Numbered from the stretch's first letter, positions 7,354 through 14,160 are shown. The stretch is 14,405 bases of DNA from Promethearchaeota archaeon (GCA_019057975.1 JAHLWJ010000100.1:1-14405); one strand, 5' to 3'. The notes: generated from the letters alone by a model not told the origin. Numbers and translations: made by a program.

Positions 7354-8163
7354 TTAACCAAACCATGTGTTCATCACGTCAAAGATAGATCCATCTTGAT
7401 AACTCTCAAAGATAACTGTGTCAATAGTATGCAAAAAACCAGTTTCTCCCAGTCTAGTATATAATACGAAAGCATCTGTTCCTGTACTGTATAATGATTT
7501 AATGTTGTATGTATCTGACCAAGCAGTATAAACAGGCTCATCTACATAAGCTAAGTCGATAGCTCCACCATCTAAAGCGATCATTAGGTCATTGGCATTA
7601 TCATACACTATAAGTTCTACACCCACAGTCATGTCCAAGCCATCAGGCCCTAATTCCTCATACATTACGGTCCCTGTTTGAACACCTACTACATGGCTTG
7701 TAACATCATTAATACTTGATATTGTGGTCGTTGAAGCATTCAAGGCGATTACAACTTGACTAACGGTAATATAAGTTATAGAAGCTGCAAGTCTTTCTGC
7801 ACGTTCTACAGTATAGGCCAATGCAGCTGCAAGCATATCAACAGTTCCTGCTCGACAAGCTGCAATCAGGGAATCAAAGGGAAGATCAACCATCTTTAGT
7901 GTTACACCCAACTCATCTGCAACCATTTGTGATAAGTCAATATCAAATCCTACTATCAGACCACCGGGATAAGTTTTATTCTCGAATGGTGGGTAATCAG
8001 CGCTAGTTCCAACAAGAAGTTCTCCTCGTGCTTCAATCTTATCGATCAATGGTGTTTCAGTTTCTTGAATAGGTGAAGGAATAAACCAACCGCCTAGTAA
8101 TCCTATTCCTAAGACTACAAGTATTCCTATTATAGCAAATTCTCTTTTAATTACTTTACTCAT
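7354..8163 (-). CDS. Membrane-anchored polar amino acid-binding protein of the ABC importer (SBP family 3)
   Basis: This 269-aa extracytoplasmic receptor starts at ATG 8163 with GAGGT 7 nt upstream. Residues 9-28 form a hydrophobic N-terminal anchor (FAIIGILVVLGIGLLGGWFI) without a lipobox cysteine, so anchoring by an uncleaved helix is likely. Family 3 motifs follow: GTSADYPPFE (52-61), GFDIDLSQMVADELG (72-86), FDSLIAACRAGTVDMLAAALAYTVERAERL (96-125), GVQTGTVMYEEL (160-171) and GAIDLAYVDEPV (200-211). Arg121 and Asp208 match the residues that hold the alpha-carboxylate and alpha-amino group in HisJ/GlnH, so the ligand is probably an amino acid; the side-chain pocket gives no reliable identity. 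It is the first gene of the operon, downstream of the TATA box at 8258-8268. Confidence 0.93.
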   Translation of the reverse strand: MSKVIKREFAIIGILVVLGIGLLGGWFIPSPIQETETPLIDKIEARGELLVGTSADYPPFENKTYPGGLIVGFDIDLSQMVADELGVTLKMVDLPFDSLIAACRAGTVDMLAAALAYTVERAERLAASITYITVSQVVIALNASTTTISSINDVTSHVVGVQTGTVMYEELGPDGLDMTVGVELIVYDNANDLMIALDGGAIDLAYVDEPVYTAWSDTYNIKSLYSTGTDAFVLYTRLGETGFLHTIDTVIFESYQDGSIFDVMNTWFG

Positions 8164-8408
8164 TATGTTTACCTCGTAATTTTTTTTATTTTTAATAAAT
8201 TCTAACTATTACTAACTATTTTTAGATAAATTTTAGTAGGAATATATTTCATATGAAGATATATAAACATTTCTATTTTTCTATTGAGAAGATTAATTAT
8301 CTTAACCTTTAAGTTCTTTTTACTTAAAAAAATTTACATCTTCCTCCACATATAATATCTTTGATAAATCTCTTATCACTCGTAATGAAGTTAATTTAAT
8401 GATAATGC
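8164..8408 (-). promoter_or_regulatory. Promoter and leader of the ABC importer operon
   Basis: Reading the minus strand, TGTTTATATATCT (8258-8268 core) is a near-perfect archaeal TATA box with a purine-rich GAAA before it. Transcription would start near 8235 and leave a leader of roughly 70 nt. In that leader, CTAACTATT occurs twice in tandem (8202-8220 on the plus strand) and GAGGT (8171-8175) is the ribosome binding site. About 33 bp upstream of the TATA centre is an inverted repeat, AAGAT-TAATT-ATCTT (8289-8303), of the size of an Lrp-type operator. The promoter is well supported; operator function is speculation. The remaining 8304-8408 is A/T-rich with nothing I recognise. Confidence 0.55.
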
Positions 8409-8622
8409 TCATAACAACATTTCATGACCACTTTTAAATGAATTAAGGTCTATGCCACCGTATACACGTATGATGGCTAGTATAATGCATAGAATAAATC
8501 CACCAGCAGACCTTCGACAGTTAGTAGTAATGTATAGGGTACTCCAACCAGAATGATAAATAAGAAAATACCAGGAAGTGTAATATCACTCACCCAAACC
8601 ACATGTCCAATATCTCAAAGAT
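8409..8622 (-). pseudogene. Remnant of another ABC importer operon: binding-protein 3' end plus permease 5' end
   Basis: On the minus strand 8622-8590 reads KIFEILDMWFG and a TGA stop, matching the end of the intact binding protein (SIFDVMNTWFG stop). A GTG (8589-8587) follows at once and opens VSDITLPGIF...VGVPYTLLLTVEGLLV. After losing about one base near 8495 the adjacent frame continues GGFILCIILAIIRVYGGIDL then NSFKSGHEMLL and a TGA at 8409-8411. The intact permease has TLLLTALGLLFGFLLGLLLA followed by LMRVYGGIELGWVASGYEKIF. So the junction of two operon genes is preserved, in the same order and orientation as the intact operon 250 bp away, but the ends are missing and the permease is frameshifted. 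Confidence 0.8.
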
Positions 8623-8676
8623 TTTTCATGTAATAATATTATTATATGAAAGCTTTTTATAAAATAATGTGATGTT

Positions 8677-9672
8677 ATGTCCAAAATAATAATACTATCT
8701 CAAAATGAAGTCAAGTCATGTTTGCCTATGAGTGAGGCAATTAGAGCAGTGCGAGAAGCATACATTGCGTTCGCAAAAGGACGGGTAAAGATGCCACCAG
8801 TCATGCACTTAGATGTTTCACAGTATAATGGGGAAGTAGATATTAAATCAGGGTACATCGAGGATCTTGGACTTATTGGTACCAAAATTGCAAGCGGTTT
8901 CTACGATAATTATAAGTTGGGATTACCTCCAGGGATTGCGGTAATAATCTTAATGGATCTTAAAACAAGTATTCCAGTAGCAATAATGGATGGAACTTAT
9001 GTTACTGCATATAGAACAGGAGCTGCTGGAGCTGTTGCAGCCAAAGTACTCGCAAGAAAAGACTCTAAGAGAATTGGAGTTGTTGGGGCTGGGACACAAG
9101 CAAGAATGCAAATTTTAGCATTACGAGAGGTTTTCTCCCTAAAAGAAATCAAAGTTTGGGACATTAATACGACTGAGCGAGACAGATATGTAGAAGAAAT
9201 GTCAGAAGAACTAAAGATTCCAATAGATCCAGCTGAAGACATTAAGGATGCTGTAATTGAAGCTGATATTATTGTAACAGTAACCCCATCTAAAAAAGCT
9301 CTTGTAATGGAAGAATGGATTCAAGAAGGAGTTCATATAAATGCAATCGGAGCAGATGGACCAGGTAAGCAAGAATTAGATCCATATATTGTTAAAAGAG
9401 CAGATAAAGTCGTAGTAGATAGCTTAAACCAGTGTAGAATAATTGGAGAAATTCAACATGCATTAGCAGATGGTTTGATAACTGAAGATGATGTTTATGC
9501 AGAAATAGGCCAAATTCTCATTGGAGAAAAGAAAGGTCGTGAAACAAATGAAGAAATCACACTTTTTGATGCTACAGGTCTAGCGGCTCAAGATATTGCT
9601 GCTGCTAATATTGTTTTTAAACAAGCAAAAGAAAAAGGGATTGGACATGTAGTGTCTTTATTAGATAAATAA
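8677..9672 (+). CDS. Ornithine cyclodeaminase / mu-crystallin family oxidoreductase (possible imine reductase, EutC/BhcD-like)
   Basis: This 331-aa cytoplasmic NAD(P)-dependent enzyme has the usual family length. Substrate-domain motifs are GTKIASGF (Lys70), PPGIAVIILMD and GTYVTAYRTGAAGAVAAKVLA (Arg113). The Rossmann loop is GVVGAGTQAR (134-143), and Asp162 at the end of the next strand (KVWDIN) favours NAD. GADGPGKQELD (225-235) carries Asp227, equivalent to the catalytic Asp228 of Pseudomonas putida ornithine cyclodeaminase. The family includes ornithine cyclodeaminase, archaeal alanine dehydrogenase, iminosuccinate reductase (BhcD) and EutC. Around residue 42 (KMPPVMHL) I see Val where many members have an Arg that helps bind the carboxylate. 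The dehydratase gene follows 5 nt later, so the two surely form an operon, which argues for a linked imine/amino acid conversion. TATA-like elements lie at 8635-8648 and 8653-8664. Confidence 0.88.
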   Translation: MSKIIILSQNEVKSCLPMSEAIRAVREAYIAFAKGRVKMPPVMHLDVSQYNGEVDIKSGYIEDLGLIGTKIASGFYDNYKLGLPPGIAVIILMDLKTSIPVAIMDGTYVTAYRTGAAGAVAAKVLARKDSKRIGVVGAGTQARMQILALREVFSLKEIKVWDINTTERDRYVEEMSEELKIPIDPAEDIKDAVIEADIIVTVTPSKKALVMEEWIQEGVHINAIGADGPGKQELDPYIVKRADKVVVDSLNQCRIIGEIQHALADGLITEDDVYAEIGQILIGEKKGRETNEEITLFDATGLAAQDIAAANIVFKQAKEKGIGHVVSLLDK

Positions 9673-9677
9673 AGCAG

Positions 9678-10655
9678 ATGATTTATTTAAAAATGAATGA
9701 TATCACTTTAGAAACGATCAAGAAAGCTAAAGAAAGGATAAAAGAATTTGTTAGAAATACGCCACTAATCCACTCTGAGCATCTAAGTCAAATCTGTAAC
9801 GGTAACATATTTTTGAAGTTAGAAAATTTACAACCCACTAACTCATTTAAAGTGCGTGGTGCCTTTAACCGATTATTACAGTTGAGTTCAGAAGAAAGAA
9901 GAAACGGGGTTGTTACAGCGTCATCTGGCAATCATGCTCAAGGAGTAGCTTTAGCGGCAGAGAACTTGAAAATTTCTGCAAGAATAGTGATTCCTACAAA
10001 TATTTCGATGGCAAAATTAAGGAAAATAAAGAAATATGATGTTAATATTATTCAAGAAGGAGAATTTGATACAATCGAAAAAAAAGCAAGAGAAGTATCT
10101 CATAAGGAAAATTTAACATACATTAGTCCCTATAATGATATTGAAGTTATAACTGGTCAAGGAACTATTGCACTTGAAGTATTTGAAGAAATCGCTCAGG
10201 TAAATTCCATAATTGTTCCTATTGGGGGAGGGGGTTTAATTTCTGGTATTGCATTAGCAGCTAAATCTTTAGATCCCAATATTGAAGTAATAGGAGTTCA
10301 AACAAAAGGAGCCTCTACAATGTATGAATCCTGGAAAGCAGGTAAAATTGTGTGTACAGAAGAATTCCAAACTATCGCAGAGGGGTTATTAGGTGGGCTT
10401 GAACCTGGCGCTTTAACTTTTGAACTAATAAAAGAATATGTTGATAGGATAATATTAGTAGAGGAGGAATCTGTTAAAAGTGCAATCAATCTTCTTTGGA
10501 AAAAGGAAGGTCAAATTGTAGAGGGCGCAGGTGCTACAACAGTAGCTTGTCTTCTTGAAGAAAAAGAAATATTTGCCAAAAAGAATGTAGTAGCAATAAT
10601 TAGTGGAGGAAATATAGAAAATTCCCTCTTTACAGAAATTATAAAAAGATCCTAA
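9678..10655 (+). CDS. Threonine/serine dehydratase family protein (PLP fold type II, no ACT domain; EutB/BhcB-like)
   Basis: This 325-aa enzyme has only the catalytic domain, like catabolic TdcB, serine racemase and hydroxyaspartate ammonia-lyase; the C-terminal regulatory domain of IlvA is absent. NTPLIHSEHL (27-36), NIFLKLENLQPTNSFKVRGAF (43-63; PLP lysine Lys58), SSGNHAQG (82-89), the phosphate-binding PIGGGGLISG (181-190), EGLLGGLEPG (235-244), EGAG (282-285) and ISGGN (308-312) are all intact. It should eliminate water (or beta-OH) from a beta-hydroxy-amino acid, giving an imine that becomes a 2-oxo acid plus ammonia. ATG 9678 is used here; ATG 9693 (MNDITLETIK) is an equally good start, and neither has a clear Shine-Dalgarno. 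Coupling to the upstream oxidoreductase suggests that the imine or product is passed on. It ends 26 nt from the opposing aminotransferase. Confidence 0.9.
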   Translation: MIYLKMNDITLETIKKAKERIKEFVRNTPLIHSEHLSQICNGNIFLKLENLQPTNSFKVRGAFNRLLQLSSEERRNGVVTASSGNHAQGVALAAENLKISARIVIPTNISMAKLRKIKKYDVNIIQEGEFDTIEKKAREVSHKENLTYISPYNDIEVITGQGTIALEVFEEIAQVNSIIVPIGGGGLISGIALAAKSLDPNIEVIGVQTKGASTMYESWKAGKIVCTEEFQTIAEGLLGGLEPGALTFELIKEYVDRIILVEEESVKSAINLLWKKEGQIVEGAGATTVACLLEEKEIFAKKNVVAIISGGNIENSLFTEIIKRS

Positions 10656-10681
10656 TGTAATTATTTGTACTCATCAGATTT

Positions 10682-11848
10682 TCAACTTAATCTCTTCTTA
10701 ATGCGATCTGCTGCATTCTGTAATGTTTCTAACTTTTGAGAAAAAGAAAATCTTACATAATTCGATCCAGGATTATATCCAAAGCGATTTTTCATGTAAA
10801 AACTGGAACCAGGAACTGTAGCAACTCCTTCATCTTTTACTAAATAATTTGCGAATTCTATATCATTCATGCCAAATTGAGATATATCTGCAAACATATA
10901 ATAAGCCCCTTGTGGATTAAAAACATTCATACCTAAGCTTAAAAGCTGATTATGTAAAAAATCTCTATTTTTCTGATATCTGTTAATAAGTTCATTGTAA
11001 TATATAGGACTTAAATCAAATACTTTCAATATGGCGTATTGTAATAAGCTAGGGGCACAAACAGTTAAATAATCGTGCACTTTTCTTATCCCATTCATTA
11101 GTTCTTGGTTAGCTGCTACGTATCCTATTCGCCACCCGGTTACTGAAAAAGTTTTACTAAATCCACTAATTGTTATAGTTCTTTCCTTCATTGAATCAAA
11201 ACTACCAATGCTCAGATGTTTTAAACCATCAAATATAATATGCTCATAGATTTCATCAGTAATAACAAAAATATCATGATCGATGCATAAATCAGAGATT
11301 ATTTTGAAATCTTCTGGTGAAAAAACCTTTCCCGTAGGATTATGGGGTGAATTTATTATTGTAGCCTTAGTTTTCTTATTAATGCTATTCTTTAATACTT
11401 CTTCATCAATGCTATAGTTTTCTTTCGATAAAGAAACAAACACAGGTTTGCCTTGAGCAAGATATGTAATGGGGACATAATTCTCATACCAAGGTTCAAG
11501 AATTAAGATTTCATCTCCTGGATTTGTTATTGCAAGAATGCTCGAAGCAATAGCCTCACTTGCCCCACAGGTTATAGTTAGTTCATTGTAAGGATCAACT
11601 ACTAGTTTATTATAATCTTGGAGCTTTTCTGATATTTTTTCCCTTAAATCAGTACGTCCATATGTGACGCTATACTGGTGCTTCTCTTCATCCAATCCTT
11701 CTTTTATACCCTCTATTAGCTCTAAAGGAGGAGAAAAGTCAGGCACTCCTTGAGAAAGGTTAATTGCATCATTTTCTATAGCTTTCCTAGTCATTTCTCT
11801 TATTACGGATTCTTGAAAATGTTCCAAACTTCTAGACATAATACCCAT
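10682..11848 (-). CDS. PLP-dependent aspartate/aromatic-type aminotransferase (class I, subgroup I-gamma-like)
   Basis: This 388-aa cytoplasmic enzyme has NLSQGVPDFSPP (30-41), YSVTYGRTDLREKI (59-72), TCGASEAI (93-100), SPHNPTGKVF (167-176; Asn170), TDEIYEHIIFDG (197-208; Asp198, Tyr201), the lysine motif SGFSKTFSVTGWRIGY (228-243; Lys232, Arg240) and SNYVRFSFS (362-370; Arg366). This pattern fits the kynurenine/methionine/aspartate aminotransferase branch that uses 2-oxoglutarate or other oxo acids. All catalytic residues are present. Two close starts exist: ATG 11848, and ATG 11839, which would begin MSRSLEHFQ. The gene is tail-to-tail with the dehydratase and close to the importer, so use of imported amino acids is plausible. 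It is only distantly related to the aminotransferase at 2940, so the two are not recent duplicates. Confidence 0.92.
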   Translation of the reverse strand: MGIMSRSLEHFQESVIREMTRKAIENDAINLSQGVPDFSPPLELIEGIKEGLDEEKHQYSVTYGRTDLREKISEKLQDYNKLVVDPYNELTITCGASEAIASSILAITNPGDEILILEPWYENYVPITYLAQGKPVFVSLSKENYSIDEEVLKNSINKKTKATIINSPHNPTGKVFSPEDFKIISDLCIDHDIFVITDEIYEHIIFDGLKHLSIGSFDSMKERTITISGFSKTFSVTGWRIGYVAANQELMNGIRKVHDYLTVCAPSLLQYAILKVFDLSPIYYNELINRYQKNRDFLHNQLLSLGMNVFNPQGAYYMFADISQFGMNDIEFANYLVKDEGVATVPGSSFYMKNRFGYNPGSNYVRFSFSQKLETLQNAADRIKKRLS

Positions 11849-12523
11849 TATTAATAAATTATTTAATAAATTGGAAAGTAGTAATAATTTTTTCCTTTGA
11901 TTTACTCAAATTAATGAATAAACTAAAAATTTTGTGATATTAGTTTTTTTGCTAATCAATTGACTTCTTAAAGAATTTGCCAAATTAAATAAGGAGTTTC
12001 TTCTACACCAATGAAATAGACCACGAATGTATACTTTGGAAGATAATCAACCTCGTTTGACCAAGAAGGGATAACTCGACATAGAGCAAGAGGCAATATA
12101 ATATACTTAATACCCGCAAACTTAGAGATGCCAAGTGATTGGGCTACCATTAACTGTCCTGTACCAACAGACATATATGAAACTTGTAAATATTCTGCTT
12201 GATATGCAGTGGTATTTAGACTTAAGGTAATGATACTTACTAATGTTCTATGATTTAAGAGAATAAGATTGATGTCCTTACCAAATAAATTTAAGCTTAA
12301 TATTGCAAATAAAAAAGATTATAAAGCATCGGTTTTTTCTTATGCTAATAATGAGATTAAGATTAATTCCGCTAGTAGGTATTAGTATTATATTAGTTAT
12401 TATTGGGATTATTTAATTTCATTAAAGAAATTCTAAACTCTTTTTTACCATCCTTTTCTTAACTTTTCTGGGTTTGAATTTCTTAATGTTCACAAATAAA
12501 TAACAAGAAGCAAAAATTCATCG
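11849..12523. other. 675-nt stretch without an intact gene
   Basis: The stretch holds the promoter region of the minus-strand aminotransferase, a permease remnant (11968-12300) and, on the plus strand, a 24-codon open frame (12342-12416). That frame encodes a very hydrophobic peptide starting MLIMRLRLIPLVG and continuing ISIILVIIGII. It looks like a membrane anchor or signal segment, but nothing follows it; it may be a fossil N-terminus or chance. 12417-12523 is A/T-rich and must contain any promoter for the citramalate synthase fragment. I recognise nothing else. Confidence 0.6.
11968..12300 (-). pseudogene. Remnant of the middle of a HisM/ArtQ-type ABC permease gene
   Basis: The minus strand reads LFGKDINLILLNHRTLVSII, TLSLNTTAYQAEYLQVSYMS, then VGTGQLMVAQSLGISKFAGI, KYIILPLALCRVIPSWSNEV and DYLPKYTFVVYFIGVEE. 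This runs parallel to residues 102-197 of the intact permease at 5127-5867 (LDKDITFIFLNHRVLFSIV... AYLPKYTVVVSLIGATE). The EAA-loop glycine and LP survive, but EQLMAAQ has become GQLMVAQ and RGSMMS has become QVSYMS. The N-terminal 100 residues are gone, with a TAA just upstream near 12320. After GVEE the frame departs into PYLIWQIL and a stop at 11968; an adjacent frame (LFNLANS...) recalls LFAQAKS, so a frameshift is likely. The Met that opens the last 68 codons is internal. It is non-functional. Confidence 0.85.
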
Positions 12524-12745
12524 GTGAAAAAAGTATTGATCAAAAATAATAGCGTGTATATATATGATGCAACCCTTCGGGAGGGAAGTCAAAAAATAGG
12601 AATTAGCTTTTCGGTCGAGGATAAAATTCGAATTCTTGAACGGTTAATTAATGATCTTCATGTTCCTATGATTGAAGTTGGGTGGCCCGGCTCCAATCCA
12701 AAAGACGTTATGCTTTATAATAAGATTAAAAGTAATTGGTACTGA
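12524..12745 (+). pseudogene. cimA: 5' fragment of a citramalate synthase-type (LeuA-like) gene, truncated and joined to RAM copy 2
   Basis: From GTG 12524 the frame encodes MKKVLIKNNSVYIYDATLRE, then GSQKIGISFSVEDKIRILE and MIEVGWPGSNPKDVMLYNKI. DATLREGSQ is the active-site entrance of DRE-TIM metallolyases, and ISFSVEDK followed by GWPGSNPKD is diagnostic for the CimA/LeuA-like group that condenses acetyl-CoA with an oxo acid (pyruvate to citramalate). Only about 69 of some 500 residues remain. At about 12724-12731 the sequence switches to RAM gene sequence in a different frame, giving SNWY and a stop. The enzyme cannot be made. No strong Shine-Dalgarno precedes the GTG. The frame is undamaged up to the junction, so the break looks recent or is an assembly join. 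Confidence 0.85.
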
Positions 12746-12980
12746 ATGGAAAGTTGTAGATAAGTTAACTGGTTTAAAGTCAACAGAACTAGAAGAAGAT
12801 TGGAAAATTTCCTATGCTACACCTCTCTACGGTGCCTGGGACGTGATTGTAGAATGTTCGTTTAATAAACTTAAGGATTTAGACACAATCGTTACCTTTT
12901 GTCGAATTGATAAAGACTTATCTCAATGGATCGAAGAAACAACCACTCTAATGGGATCCAAAAATGATTATCCCGGTTAA
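12724..12980 (+). pseudogene. RAM domain gene copy 2, 5'-truncated
   Basis: The sequence encodes RLKVIGTEWKVVDKLTGLKS ... WKISYATPLYGAWDVIVECS ... WIEETTTLMGSKNDYPG, with about 11 differences in 86 residues from copy 1 (4763-5047). Many DNA differences are synonymous, and 35 bp (4976-5010 against 12909-12943) are identical. The first codons of copy 1 (MYYRGYIL) and its ribosome binding site are missing. The open frame runs back only into out-of-frame citramalate synthase sequence, where TTG 12672 would be the sole start. Copy 2 therefore probably lost its start when the chimera formed. A fused or re-initiated product is possible but unproven. It ends before a T10 tract. Confidence 0.75.
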
Positions 12981-13020
12981 TTCTTTGATCATTAATTTCT
13001 ATATGAAATGAATCCATTTC

Positions 13021-13030
13021 TTTTTTTTTT
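13021..13030 (+). terminator. T10 tract after RAM copy 2
   Basis: Ten consecutive T lie 40 nt past the TAA of RAM copy 2 and 20 nt before the stop of the opposing peptidase gene, without a hairpin. It would serve plus-strand transcripts. Confidence 0.5.
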
Positions 13031-13050
13031 AAATCGGTCATATAAATAAT

Positions 13051-14160
13051 CTAAATCTTCCAATAACCATCTTCGTATATTACTAGACCATCTACTAAAA
13101 TTTTAGAACCTTTTTGTCTCATATCCTTTAAGATATCCCAATGAATACCGCTTTTATTCTCCGATCCCGTCTCTTGAAAACCCATACCAAGAGCAAGATG
13201 GATAGTACCCCCCATCTTTTCGTCGAATATCATATTTTTAGTAAATTGAGTAATTCCGTAATTAGTCCCTATCGCAAGTTCACCAACCCGGTTAGCGTTT
13301 TCTATTTCTAATATCTCGTTTAACAAATCTTCTCCTTTATCTGCAGTTGCTTTGATAACTTCGCCCTCGTTAAACTCTAAATAAATATTTTCGACTTCCC
13401 TTCCGGCGTATATTCCAGGATATGTAAATCTAATGTGACCATTTGTATAGGTTTCTACAGGTCCTGTATAAACTTCTCCATCGGGTAAATTTAATTTACC
13501 GCAACAGTTCTCCCAAGTTCTTCCCTCTACTGACAACTCCAAATCAGTATCTTCACCTACAATTTGGATAAGTTTACCTCCATTCAACTTTTTAACGATT
13601 TTATCCTGTTTTATTTGAATTTTGGTCCATTCATCAATAGGGTTTTCTTTATCCAACATTAAAGCCTTTTCCACAAAATCGGAGAAGGAAAACAAATCCA
13701 TATTAGCTTCTTGAGCATAAGCATGACAAGGAAAGGGTATTCCAATCCACTTTAACAATTTTTTGGCCATACGGTCTTCAAATTCTTGCATAAATGCTGT
13801 TCGATCTGGAGAACCTCGTTGTTTAGCAATCCTCTTGGGATCCACTAGCGATAAATTCCGAGTATTGAATTCACCCCCAATAGTTATTATCGAATCAAAA
13901 TCCTTATTTGTTGATTTAATAGTATTGTGGAGAAATAGTAGCTGTTCATCTGATGCATTTTTAAGAAGCAATTCGCTAATGCCTTCAAGTTCGGGCATCA
14001 CTAAGGGATGCCCTCCCGCACTTAGAATTTCTAAATATATTGCCTGAAAAAGTTCTTTCGCAAAAGATGGACCCTCGATTAAGACTCGGTCCCCCTGCTT
14101 TATTTCAATGGAATAATGCACTACTAACTTAGCAAATTTTGTATAAAAAGAATTTATCAT
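13051..14160 (-). CDS. M29-family metallo-aminopeptidase (AmpS/AmpT type)
   Basis: This 369-aa cytoplasmic peptidase removes N-terminal residues from peptides using two metal ions. The N-terminal two-thirds has the family's KQGDRVLIEG (21-30) and SAGGHPLV (47-54). Metal-ligand blocks follow: NLPDGEVYTGPVE (224-236; Glu229), RVGELAIGTNYGI (291-303; Glu294), NMIFDEKMGGTIHLALG (309-325; His321) and SENKSGIHWD (333-342; His340, Asp342). Length agrees with the family (about 370-410). All ligands expected for the dinuclear centre seem present. ATG 14160 is the first in frame and places the usual start of helix 1 correctly. It lies 82 nt after a membrane-protein gene on the same strand. Peptide breakdown would feed free amino acids to the transaminases and lyases coded nearby, a link that is inference. 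Confidence 0.92.
   Translation of the reverse strand: MINSFYTKFAKLVVHYSIEIKQGDRVLIEGPSFAKELFQAIYLEILSAGGHPLVMPELEGISELLLKNASDEQLLFLHNTIKSTNKDFDSIITIGGEFNTRNLSLVDPKRIAKQRGSPDRTAFMQEFEDRMAKKLLKWIGIPFPCHAYAQEANMDLFSFSDFVEKALMLDKENPIDEWTKIQIKQDKIVKKLNGGKLIQIVGEDTDLELSVEGRTWENCCGKLNLPDGEVYTGPVETYTNGHIRFTYPGIYAGREVENIYLEFNEGEVIKATADKGEDLLNEILEIENANRVGELAIGTNYGITQFTKNMIFDEKMGGTIHLALGMGFQETGSENKSGIHWDILKDMRQKGSKILVDGLVIYEDGYWKI

Noticed and set aside
2611..11990. The permease middle (11968-12300) and the permease 3' end (2598-2700) as two halves of one gene split by a 9-kb insertion
   Set aside because: Order and orientation would allow it, but an adjacent frame beyond 11990 still resembles the missing part and no insertion boundary or target duplication is visible, so I do not claim it.
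11968..12174. A 68-residue minus-strand open frame taken as a small intact gene
   Set aside because: Homology to the permease continues upstream of its Met without a start codon and stops abruptly downstream, so it is part of a remnant.
12672..12723. An apparent N-terminal extension of RAM copy 2 (TTG start, residues beginning KLGGPAPIQ)
   Set aside because: These codons are the citramalate synthase sequence read in the wrong frame. The RAM homology starts only at about 12724.
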